Assembly: GCF_002934625.1 (NCBI RefSeq) | Contig: NZ_PTJD01000001.1 | Span: 248,001 to 312,000 of the forward strand | Reading direction: 5' to 3' | Source: Kineococcus xinjiangensis | GTDB lineage: Bacteria > Actinomycetota > Actinomycetes > Actinomycetales > Kineococcaceae | DNA: 64,000 nucleotides | Part shown: one piece after another, positions 7,665 through 14,743 of the stretch | Layout of the letters: every line of letters starts with the position of its first letter | How positions within the stretch are numbered: the stretch's first letter is position 1 | Program-made: the position numbers and the translations under genes | Notes under the pieces: generated by a model | The model's database searches: none | Seen by the model: only the letters and a program-made list of their open reading frames with translations | What the model was told of the DNA's origin: nothing

Positions 7665-9913
7665 GCGCGCTCCAGGAAGCGCCGCTGCTCCGCGCCGACC
7701 CGGTCGGCGATCGCGGCGGCCAGGCCGGGGTGCCCGCGCAGCTCGGGGTCCTGCGCGACGACGGCCGTGGCGTCCGCCCGCGCCCGGGTGATGAGGTCGA
7801 CGTCGTCGAGGACGCTGAGCACCCGCAGGGAGGACCGGCGCCCGGACTGGGCCGCGCCGAGCACGTCGCCCTCCCGGCGCTGCTCGAGGTCCACGCGGGC
7901 CAGCTCGAAGCCGTCGGTGGTGGCCTCCACGGCCCGCAGCCGCTCCACCACCCGCGACGCACCGGCGGCCTCGGTGACGAGCAGGCAGGTGCCGGGCAGG
8001 CCGCCGCGGCCGACGCGGCCGCGCAGCTGGTGCAGCTGGGAGATGCCGAACCGCTCGGCATCCATGATCACCATCAGGGTGGCGGTGGGGACGTCCACGC
8101 CGACCTCGACGACCGTGGTGGCGACGACGACGTCGAGCTCGCGCGCGGCGAAGCGGCGGACGACGTCCTCCTTCTCCTCGGTGGCGAGCCTGCCGTGCAG
8201 GACCTCGGTGCGCAGGGCGGCCGTGGCGGGGTGGGCGCGGACCTGCGCGACGACGTCCTCCACCGCCAGCGGCGGCCGCTTGCCGTCCTCGCCCGGGGCG
8301 GCGGGGGCGTCCTCGCCGCCGATGCGGGGGCAGACCACGTAGACCTGGTGCCCGTCGGCGGCCTCCTCGGCGATCCGGGCGAAGACCCGGTCGATCCACT
8401 CGGGCCGCTGCGCCAGCGGCACGACGTGGGTGCTGATGGGCGCCCGGCCGGGGGGCAGCTCGCGCAGGGTGGACGTCTCCAGGTCGCCGAAGACGGTCAT
8501 CGCGACGGTGCGCGGGATCGGGGTCGCCGTCATCACGAGCACGTGCGGGGAGGTGGCGGCCTTGGAGCGCAGGGCGTCGCGCTGCTCCACGCCGAAGCGG
8601 TGCTGCTCGTCCACGACGACGAGGCCGAGGTCGGCGAACTGCACGTGCTCCTCCAGCAGTGCGTGGGTGCCGATGACGATGCCCGCCTCCCCGCTCGCCG
8701 CGGCCAGCAGGGCACGCCGCCGCGCCGCGGCGGGCATCGAACCGGTCAGGAGGACCACCTGGGTGGCCTGCTCCGCCGCCCCGAGCTGCCCGCCGAGCGC
8801 GAGGTCGCCGAGCATGGCGGTGATGGAGCGCAGGTGCTGGCCCGCGAGGACCTCGGTGGGGGCGAGCAGCGCCGCCTGCCCGCCCGCGTCGACGACGGTG
8901 AGCATGGCGCGCAGCGCCACGAGGGTCTTGCCGGAACCCACCTCCCCCTGCAGCAGCCGCTGCATCGGGCTGGTGGCGGCCAGGTCGGCCGCGATCGCCT
9001 CCCCCACGCCGCGCTGGCCGGCGGTCAGCTCGAACGGGAGGCGGGCGTCCAGGGCGGCGAGGAGCCCGTCGAGGCGCGCCGGGCGGGGCGTGGCGGTCTC
9101 CCGCGCGGCGGCGTGGCGGCGCTGGGCGAGGGAGGCCTGCAGCACGAAGGCCTCCTCGTAGCGGAAGCGCTCCAGGCCGCGCTGCCACTCCTCCTTCGTG
9201 CGCGGCTGGTGCACCCAGCGCAGCGCGTCGGCGGCCGAGGGCAGCCCCTCGCGCTCGGCGATCCCGGGCGGCACCGCGTCGTCGACGTCGCCGAGGGAGG
9301 TCAGGACCACCGACAGGGCGGCGGCGACGTCCCAGCTGCGCACCTTCGCCGTGGCGGGGTAGATGGGCATCGGCTGGGCCGCGAACTGCTCCCCCACCGC
9401 GTCGGGGGCGTCCTCGGGCAGGGGGCGGTGCTCGGGGTGCACGAGCTGCAGGACCCGCTGGGCGCCGCGCCGGTAGGTCTGCACCTTGCCGGCGAAGAGG
9501 GCGCGCGTGCCCACGGGCAGCTGCCGGGCGTGGTGGTTGAGCGGGCCGAGGCCCTTGGCGAAGAACGTCAGCAGCAGTTCCGTGCGCCCGTCGCCGACCC
9601 AGACCTCCAGCATCGCCCCGCGCCGGCTCTTCATCTGGCGCGGCCCGGAGACGCGCTGGACCTGCGCCACCACGGTGACGTCGTCGCCCTCGGCGAGGCT
9701 GGAGACGGGGGTGAGCTGGCCGCGCTCGGCGTAGCGGCGGGGCAGGTGCCACAGCAGGTCGCGCACGGTGCGCAGGTCGAGCTCCGCCTCGAGCTTGGCC
9801 GCGGTCGTGCCGCCCACCCGCGCGGACAGGGGCGCGTCGAGGTCCTCGACCAGCGCGCCGGTTCCCGCTGCCGCCACCGCGTCCTCCACTCCTCCGCGCG
9901 AGCCGCCCACCAC
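7661..9913 (-). CDS. recG: ATP-dependent DNA helicase RecG
   Basis: RecG reverses stalled forks and branch-migrates Holliday junctions. Order: N-terminal wedge/OB domain (DVTVVAQVQRVSGPRQMKSRRGAMLEVWVGDG), helicase core with Walker A GEVGSGKTLVAL, the DEXX variant VVDEQHRFGVEQRDAL, motif III LVMTATPIPRT, and motif VI QLRGRVGRGGLPG. Length 750 aa is normal for actinobacterial RecG. Two adjacent GTG codons (9913, 9910) could start it; the second residue difference is trivial. It heads the minus-strand run towards smc and is divergent from rpmB. Confidence 0.96.
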   Translation of the reverse strand: MVGGSRGGVEDAVAAAGTGALVEDLDAPLSARVGGTTAAKLEAELDLRTVRDLLWHLPRRYAERGQLTPVSSLAEGDDVTVVAQVQRVSGPRQMKSRRGAMLEVWVGDGRTELLLTFFAKGLGPLNHHARQLPVGTRALFAGKVQTYRRGAQRVLQLVHPEHRPLPEDAPDAVGEQFAAQPMPIYPATAKVRSWDVAAALSVVLTSLGDVDDAVPPGIAEREGLPSAADALRWVHQPRTKEEWQRGLERFRYEEAFVLQASLAQRRHAAARETATPRPARLDGLLAALDARLPFELTAGQRGVGEAIAADLAATSPMQRLLQGEVGSGKTLVALRAMLTVVDAGGQAALLAPTEVLAGQHLRSITAMLGDLALGGQLGAAEQATQVVLLTGSMPAAARRRALLAAASGEAGIVIGTHALLEEHVQFADLGLVVVDEQHRFGVEQRDALRSKAATSPHVLVMTATPIPRTVAMTVFGDLETSTLRELPPGRAPISTHVVPLAQRPEWIDRVFARIAEEAADGHQVYVVCPRIGGEDAPAAPGEDGKRPPLAVEDVVAQVRAHPATAALRTEVLHGRLATEEKEDVVRRFAARELDVVVATTVVEVGVDVPTATLMVIMDAERFGISQLHQLRGRVGRGGLPGTCLLVTEAAGASRVVERLRAVEATTDGFELARVDLEQRREGDVLGAAQSGRRSSLRVLSVLDDVDLITRARADATAVVAQDPELRGHPGLAAAIADRVGAEQRRFLERA

Positions 9914-9986
9914 CCGAGCCCGTCCTCGCCGGGCAGGCTACTGCCGCCCTCCGACCGGGCGCCGCGACGCGAGCGGCGGGGTGATT

Positions 9987-10015
9987 TTGAGCGCCGTCGG
10001 ACGCTGGGATACCGT
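9987..10015 (+). promoter_or_regulatory. Probable sigma-70-type promoter of rpmB
   Basis: A TTGAGC -35 element (9987-9992), a 17-bp spacer and a TACCGT -10 element (10010-10015) lie about 95 bp upstream of the rpmB start. The spacing is ideal for a housekeeping promoter. It sits in the recG-rpmB divergent gap. Predicted by eye only. Confidence 0.5.
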
Positions 10016-10107
10016 GGACAACCGTGCCCGGTCCGTCCGGGTCGACGCGTGCCCCGGTCCCCCGGTCGGCACGACCCCGTGCTTCCGACCGACATCAGGA
10101 GATCCCC

Positions 10108-10293
10108 GTGGCTGCCACCTGCGACGTCTGCGCCAAGCGTCCGAGCTTCGGCCACTCCATCTCGCACTCGCACCGCCTCACCAAGCGCCGCTGGAACCCG
10201 AACATCCAGACCGTGCGCACCGTCGTGGGCGGCACGCCGAAGCGGCTGAACGTCTGCACCTCCTGCATCAAGGCGGGCAAGGTCACCCGCTGA
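10108..10293 (+). CDS. rpmB: 50S ribosomal protein bL28
   Basis: A 61-aa protein, [42 protein letters not shown]...[12 protein letters not shown]. The paired CDVC and CTSC cysteines make it the zinc-binding (C-plus) form of bL28. The GTG start at 10108 is preceded by a CAGGAG ribosome site; the upstream in-frame extension is low complexity. A strong hairpin follows the stop. Confidence 0.96.
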   Translation: MAATCDVCAKRPSFGHSISHSHRLTKRRWNPNIQTVRTVVGGTPKRLNVCTSCIKAGKVTR

Positions 10294-10307
10294 CCCCAGA
10301 CAGCAGC

Positions 10308-10346
10308 CACGTCGGGGCCGGTCCGCAGCGGACCGGCCCCGACGTG
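10308..10346 (+). terminator. Strong hairpin terminator after rpmB
   Basis: Perfect 18-bp inverted repeat (10308-10325 with 10329-10346) around a 3-base CAG loop, 14 bases after the rpmB stop. No U-tract follows, as is common in high-GC actinobacteria. Confidence 0.8.
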
Positions 10347-10406
10347 CGTCCGGAGGTCTCGCCGCCCTGACGCCCGAGGCCCGGGAGGCGCCCCGCCCCC
10401 CGGGCC

Positions 10407-11483
10407 TCAGCGCGCGAAGTGGTCCCAGCCCTGCCCGAGGTCGTGCACCGGGCTGGAGTCGACGAGCACCCCGGCCTCCGCGCCGGCCCGCACCTCGCCG
10501 ATGACGTCGAAGCCGACGGGCAGCGCGGCCTCCGGCGGGAAGCAGGCCAGCAGCGCGTGGTCCTCGCCCCCGGTGAGGACCCAGCGGCGGGCGTCCTCGG
10601 CGCCGCAGAACCCGCTGAGCGAGCCGCAGCGGGCGAGCAGGTCGTCCTGCCAGAGCGCCAGGGCGCCCGTCGTGCCGTGCAGGTCGAGGACGACACCGCT
10701 GGCGCGGGCGATGCGCCCGGCATCGCGCAGCAGGCCGTCGCTGACGTCCATCAGCGCACTGGCCCCTGCCCGGGCGGCGGCCGGCCCGGCGGCCAGCGCC
10801 GGGCGGGGGCGGCGGTGCGCCTCCACGAGCGCGGCGGCGTGCGGGTCGAGCCCCGCGCCGGTCAGCCCGGCCTCCAGCAGCGCCAGACCCGCGGCGGAGA
10901 AGCCGATGCGCCCGGCCACCGCGACCCGGTCGCCCGGGCGGGCCCCGGAGCGCAGCACGGGCGCCACGCCGCCGAGGTCGCCGAGGGCGGTGACGGACAG
11001 GACCACCTCGCTCGCGGAGGAGAGGTCGCCGCCGACGACCGCGGCCCCGGTGCCCTCGCAGGCGGCCGCCAGCCCGCGGGCGAGGTCGAGGACCCAGCCG
11101 ACCCGCACGTCCCGGGGCAGGCCCAGCGCCACCAGCAGCGCCGTCGGGCAGGCCCCCATGGCGGCGACGTCCGCGAGGTTCTGCGCGGCCGCCTTCCAGC
11201 CGACGTCCATGCCGCTGGACCAGTCGCGCCGGAAGTCACGTCCCTCCACGAGCATGTCCGTGGTGGCCACCACCCGGCGGTCCGGCGCGGCCAGCACGGC
11301 GGCGTCGTCGCCGGGGCCGGTGAGGGTGGTGGGGGCGGTGGGCAGCAGCGGCAGGAAGCGCGCGATGAGCGCGTCCTCGTCGAGGTCCCCGACGAGGAGT
11401 CCGGGATCGTCGCGGCGAGCCGGCCCGCGGCCGCCCCGGGCGCCGTCGGGGTCGTCGCGGCCCGCGTCGTCTCGAGGCTGCAC
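10407..11483 (-). CDS. thiL: Thiamine-monophosphate kinase
   Basis: ThiL phosphorylates thiamine monophosphate to the active cofactor thiamine diphosphate. Motifs include GPGDDAAVLAAPDRRVVATTDMLVEGRDFR (Mg/ATP binding), WKAAAQNLADVAAMGACPTALLVALGLPRD, VVGGDLSSASEVVLSVTALG, LMDVSDGLLRDAGRIARASGV and RWVLTGGEDHALLACFP. At 358 aa it is slightly longer than usual because of a charged 28-residue N-terminal tail; a later start is possible. It faces the rpmB terminator and is divergent from the DUF3515 gene. Confidence 0.94.
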   Translation of the reverse strand: MQPRDDAGRDDPDGARGGRGPARRDDPGLLVGDLDEDALIARFLPLLPTAPTTLTGPGDDAAVLAAPDRRVVATTDMLVEGRDFRRDWSSGMDVGWKAAAQNLADVAAMGACPTALLVALGLPRDVRVGWVLDLARGLAAACEGTGAAVVGGDLSSASEVVLSVTALGDLGGVAPVLRSGARPGDRVAVAGRIGFSAAGLALLEAGLTGAGLDPHAAALVEAHRRPRPALAAGPAAARAGASALMDVSDGLLRDAGRIARASGVVLDLHGTTGALALWQDDLLARCGSLSGFCGAEDARRWVLTGGEDHALLACFPPEAALPVGFDVIGEVRAGAEAGVLVDSSPVHDLGQGWDHFAR

Positions 11484-11602
11484 GCAGCCACCTTAGGACC
11501 TGCGCCGACGGGAACCCCGCCGCACGGGACCGGGCGCCCGCGCGCCACCATGGCGGTGCGCGCCCGCTCCGGAGGCGCGGATCCGGGAGGAGCGGTGCCG
11601 GG

Positions 11603-12130
11603 GTGGACGCCGGAACGGCAGCGCAGGGGGGCACCGCGGCGCCGGACCCCGCCCGCCGGCGGCGCGAGACCGCGGCCGGGGTCGCCGTCGTCGCCGTCGT
11701 CGCCGCGGCCGCGGCGGTGGCGCTGGTGTCCTCGCGCGGCCCCGACGTGGAACCGGCCCCCGAGGGCTCCAGCCGCGACTGCGCGGACCTGCTGCGGCGG
11801 CTGCCGCGGGTCCTCGACGCCGGTGAGCGGCGGGAGCTGACGCTGCCGGGGGTGGCGCAGTGGGAGGGGGTGTCGGAGACGGTCCTGCGCTGCGGCGTGC
11901 CACCCCCGGGGCCCTCCGAGTTGCCGTGCCTGTCGTTCAGCGGCCGCGACGGCGTCACGGTCGACTGGCTCCTGGTCGCGCAGAGCGAGCGGGCGAGCCG
12001 GTTCGTCAGCTTCGGGCGCACCCCGGCCGTGGAGGTGACGGCGGACGCGACGGGCCCCGACGCCACCGCCGTCCTCGTCGACCTCGGCCCCGCCCTGGCA
12101 CCGCTGCCGGTGGACCGCCGCTGCCGGTGA
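11603..12130 (+). CDS. DUF3515 family membrane-anchored protein
   Basis: A 175-aa protein with one hydrophobic segment (about residues 24-43, GVAVVAVVAAAAAVALVSS) followed by an extracytoplasmic domain containing four cysteines (DCADLLRRLPRVL, LRCGVPPPGPSELPCLSF, RRCR at the end). This pattern and its place between thiL and ddl match the actinobacterial DUF3515 family, whose function is unknown. It starts at GTG 11603 after a GGGAGGAGCGG ribosome site. Confidence 0.82.
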   Translation: MDAGTAAQGGTAAPDPARRRRETAAGVAVVAVVAAAAAVALVSSRGPDVEPAPEGSSRDCADLLRRLPRVLDAGERRELTLPGVAQWEGVSETVLRCGVPPPGPSELPCLSFSGRDGVTVDWLLVAQSERASRFVSFGRTPAVEVTADATGPDATAVLVDLGPALAPLPVDRRCR

Positions 12131-12228
12131 GCGCCGGCCGCCGACCCCGCGGGCTGGCGCCGCTCGTGGAGGCGATCGGGGTGCGGGTGCTGCGCCGCGA
12201 CGAGGTCGTCCTCGCCGCGGCGCGGGCC

Positions 12229-13389
12229 TCAGCGCAGGCCGACGGGACGGCGTAGCGCCAGCTGCAGCAGGTGGTCGACGAGGGTGGGGTAGTCCATGCC
12301 GGTGGCCGCCCACATGCGGGGGAACATCGACGTGGGGGTGAACCCGGGCATCGTGTTGATCTCGTTCACGTAGAGGCGGCCGTCCTCGCAGACGAAGAGG
12401 TCCACCCGCGCGAGGCCCTCCGCACCCATCGCCTCGAAGACCCGCACGGCGGTCTCCCGCACCCGCCGGGTGACGTCGGCGGGCAGGTCCGCCGGGCAGC
12501 TCAGCTCCACGGCCTCGTCGGCGACGAGGTACTTCGCGTCGAAGTCGTAGAACTCGCGGCCGTCGACCACGGCGACCTCACCGGGCAGGCTGGTCAGCGG
12601 CTCGCCGCCGTCGAGGTCCTCCAGCACGCCGCACTCGATCTCCCGGCCGGTGATGGCGGCCTCGACGACCACCTTCGGGTCGTGCCGCTGCGCCTCGGCG
12701 ACGGCGGCGTCGAGGTCCTCGGGGCCGCCGACGCGGGTGATGCCGAGGCTGGAGCCGGCCCGGGCGGGCTTGACGAACACCGGCCAGCCCAGCGCCTCCA
12801 CCTCGGCGCGGCACGCGTCGCGCTCGCGTTCCCAGCGCCGGGCGGTGAAGGCGACGTACGGCCCGACCGGCAGGCCCGCCGCGACGAGCAGCGCCTTCAT
12901 GACCTGCTTGTCCATGCTCGCCGCCGACGCCAGCACCCCGGAGCCGACGTAACGGGTGTCGGAGAGCTCCAGCAGCCCCTGCAGGGTGCCGTCCTCCCCG
13001 TAGGGCCCGTGCAGCAGCGGCAGGACGACGTCGACCGCGCCGAGCGCGGCGGGTCCGGCGGGGCGCCCGACGGGCAGCAGCTCGCGCGCGCCGACCTCCT
13101 GGGGCAGCGCCACGACGGTCCCGTCGGCGGGGACCTCCGCCAGGCGGGCGCCGCTGAGCGCGAGGGCGGAGAGGTCGCCCTCGACGAGGACCCAGCGGCC
13201 GGTGCGGGTGATCCCGACGGGGACGACGTCGTAGCGCTCGCGGTCGATGGCCGAGACCACCCCGGCGGCGGTGACGCAGCTGACGGGGTGCTCGCCGGAG
13301 CGGCCCCCGAAGACGACGGCCACCCGCGGGCGCGCCCCGTTCGCGGTGGGGGCCGGGGCGGCGGGGCTGGGGCTGGTGGGCTCGCTCAT
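12229..13389 (-). CDS. ddl: D-alanine--D-alanine ligase
   Basis: This ATP-grasp enzyme makes the D-Ala-D-Ala dipeptide for peptidoglycan. The N-terminal FGGRSGEHPVSCVTAAGV motif, the ATP-grasp lysine/glycine loop FVKPARAGSSLGITRV, GREIECGVLEDLDG, and the C-terminal EINTMPGFTPTSMFPRMWAATGMDYPTLVDHLL are all present. Length 386 aa fits the family with a short Ala/Pro-rich N-terminal tail. It is convergent with DUF3515 and divergent from the downstream PLP enzyme. Confidence 0.96.
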   Translation of the reverse strand: MSEPTSPSPAAPAPTANGARPRVAVVFGGRSGEHPVSCVTAAGVVSAIDRERYDVVPVGITRTGRWVLVEGDLSALALSGARLAEVPADGTVVALPQEVGARELLPVGRPAGPAALGAVDVVLPLLHGPYGEDGTLQGLLELSDTRYVGSGVLASAASMDKQVMKALLVAAGLPVGPYVAFTARRWERERDACRAEVEALGWPVFVKPARAGSSLGITRVGGPEDLDAAVAEAQRHDPKVVVEAAITGREIECGVLEDLDGGEPLTSLPGEVAVVDGREFYDFDAKYLVADEAVELSCPADLPADVTRRVRETAVRVFEAMGAEGLARVDLFVCEDGRLYVNEINTMPGFTPTSMFPRMWAATGMDYPTLVDHLLQLALRRPVGLR

Positions 13390-13424
13390 CGGGCGCAGAC
13401 CCTACCTGTGGTTGGCTCCCCCTC

Positions 13425-14639
13425 ATGCCCGACGCGCAGCCCGAGCCGCAGTCCGTTCCGCAGCCCCCCGCCGGAGCCGGGGCGGCCCTCGCCGCCGCGT
13501 CCTCCGCCGCGCTGTCCCCGGCCACGCTCGCCGTGGTCGCCGGGCGCCCGCCGCGCACGCCGGACGCCGAGGTCAACGTGGGGGTGTCGCTGACGTCGAC
13601 GTACGTGGGCTCCGCGTCCACGGGTGCGGGCGGGCGCGGGTACGGGCGCTTCGGCAACCCGACGTGGGAGGCGTTCGAGGAGGCGCTGGGCGCCCTGGAG
13701 GGCGGTTCGGCGCTGACCTTCGCCTCGGGGATGGGGGCGGTGAGCGCGGTGCTCGGCCTGCTGCCGGCCGGCGCGAGCCTGCTGGTCCCGCACGGCGCCT
13801 ACAACGGCACCCACGCGCTCGCGGGACTGCTGCGGCAGCGCGGCGTGCTGGGCGACGTCGTGGGTGTGGACATCACCGACCCGGGCGACGTGCGCGAGGC
13901 CCTGGCCGCGGCCGGGGCGGGCGCCCTGCTGTGGCTGGAGTCGCCGACGAACCCGCTGCTGGAGGTCGCGGACCTCCGGGCGCTGACGGAGCTGGGCCAC
14001 GCCGCCGGGGCGCTGGTGGCGGTGGACAACACCTTCGCCACTCCCCTGCTGCAGCGGCCGCTGGACCTCGGAGCGGACGTCGTCGTGCACTCGGTGACGA
14101 AGTTCCTGGCCGGGCACTCGGACGTCGTGCTGGGCGCGGTGGTGGTGCGCGATGCGGAGCTGCGGACCCGGCTGCTGCAGCAGCGCACGCTGCACGGTGC
14201 GATCCCGGGGCCGCTGGAGGTGTTCCTCGCGCTGCGGGGCCTGCGGACGCTGCACCTGCGCCTGGAGCGCTCGCAGGCCTCGGCCGCGGAGCTGGCACGG
14301 CGGCTGGCCGGGCACCGGGCGGTGCGGCGGGTGCGGCACCCCTCCCTGCCCTCGGACCCCGGCCACGAGCTGGCGGCGCGGCAGATGGGCGGTTTCGGCG
14401 CGATCGTGTCGGTCGAGGTCGCGGGCGGTGCCGCCGCGGCCGACGCGGTGGTGGACGCGGTGCGGTTGTGGCTGCCGGCGACGAGCCTGGGCGGGGTGGA
14501 ATCGCTGATCGAGCGGCGCCGGCGCCACCCGAGCGAGCCGGCGGTGGTGCCCGAAGACCTGCTGCGGCTCTCGGTGGGCGTGGAGGACGTCGAGGACCTG
14601 TGGCGCGACCTCGACGCCGCCCTGAGTTCGGCGCTGTGA
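13425..14639 (+). CDS. Cys/Met-metabolism PLP-dependent enzyme (cystathionine gamma-lyase/synthase type)
   Basis: A 404-aa fold-type I PLP enzyme of the trans-sulfuration family. The PLP lysine lies in VVHSVTKFLAGHSDVVLGAVV; YGRFGNPTWEAFEEALGALEGG, TFASGMGAVSAVLG and LWLESPTNPLLEVADL are typical. Substrate choice (cystathionine gamma-synthase, gamma-lyase or methionine gamma-lyase) cannot be read from sequence alone. No other sulfur gene is adjacent. The stop region shows a small tandem duplication: a 20-bp unit GTTCGGCGCTGTGACCCCGC occurs twice across the stop codon, then a 14-bp unit repeats. Confidence 0.88.
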   Translation: MPDAQPEPQSVPQPPAGAGAALAAASSAALSPATLAVVAGRPPRTPDAEVNVGVSLTSTYVGSASTGAGGRGYGRFGNPTWEAFEEALGALEGGSALTFASGMGAVSAVLGLLPAGASLLVPHGAYNGTHALAGLLRQRGVLGDVVGVDITDPGDVREALAAAGAGALLWLESPTNPLLEVADLRALTELGHAAGALVAVDNTFATPLLQRPLDLGADVVVHSVTKFLAGHSDVVLGAVVVRDAELRTRLLQQRTLHGAIPGPLEVFLALRGLRTLHLRLERSQASAAELARRLAGHRAVRRVRHPSLPSDPGHELAARQMGGFGAIVSVEVAGGAAAADAVVDAVRLWLPATSLGGVESLIERRRRHPSEPAVVPEDLLRLSVGVEDVEDLWRDLDAALSSAL

Positions 14640-14694
14640 CCCCGCGTTCGGCGCTGTGACCCCGCAGCCCTGACCCCGCAGCCCTGACCCCGCG

Positions 14695-14729
14695 ACGGGG
14701 CCCGGCCGGAGTTCCCGGCCGGGCCCCGT
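14695..14729. terminator. Convergent hairpin terminator
   Basis: Perfect 15-bp inverted repeat ACGGGGCCCGGCCGG (14695-14709) with 14715-14729 around a 5-base loop, between the convergent PLP-enzyme gene and the GH3 gene. It could terminate both strands. Confidence 0.8.
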
Positions 14730-14743
14730 CCTCGGTTGTCGGA

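Noticed and set aside
7113-9752. Minus-strand 879-codon frame
   Set aside because: Only its last 183 codons (rsmD) are real; the rest is an out-of-frame shadow of recG with Arg/Pro/Gly-rich nonsense.
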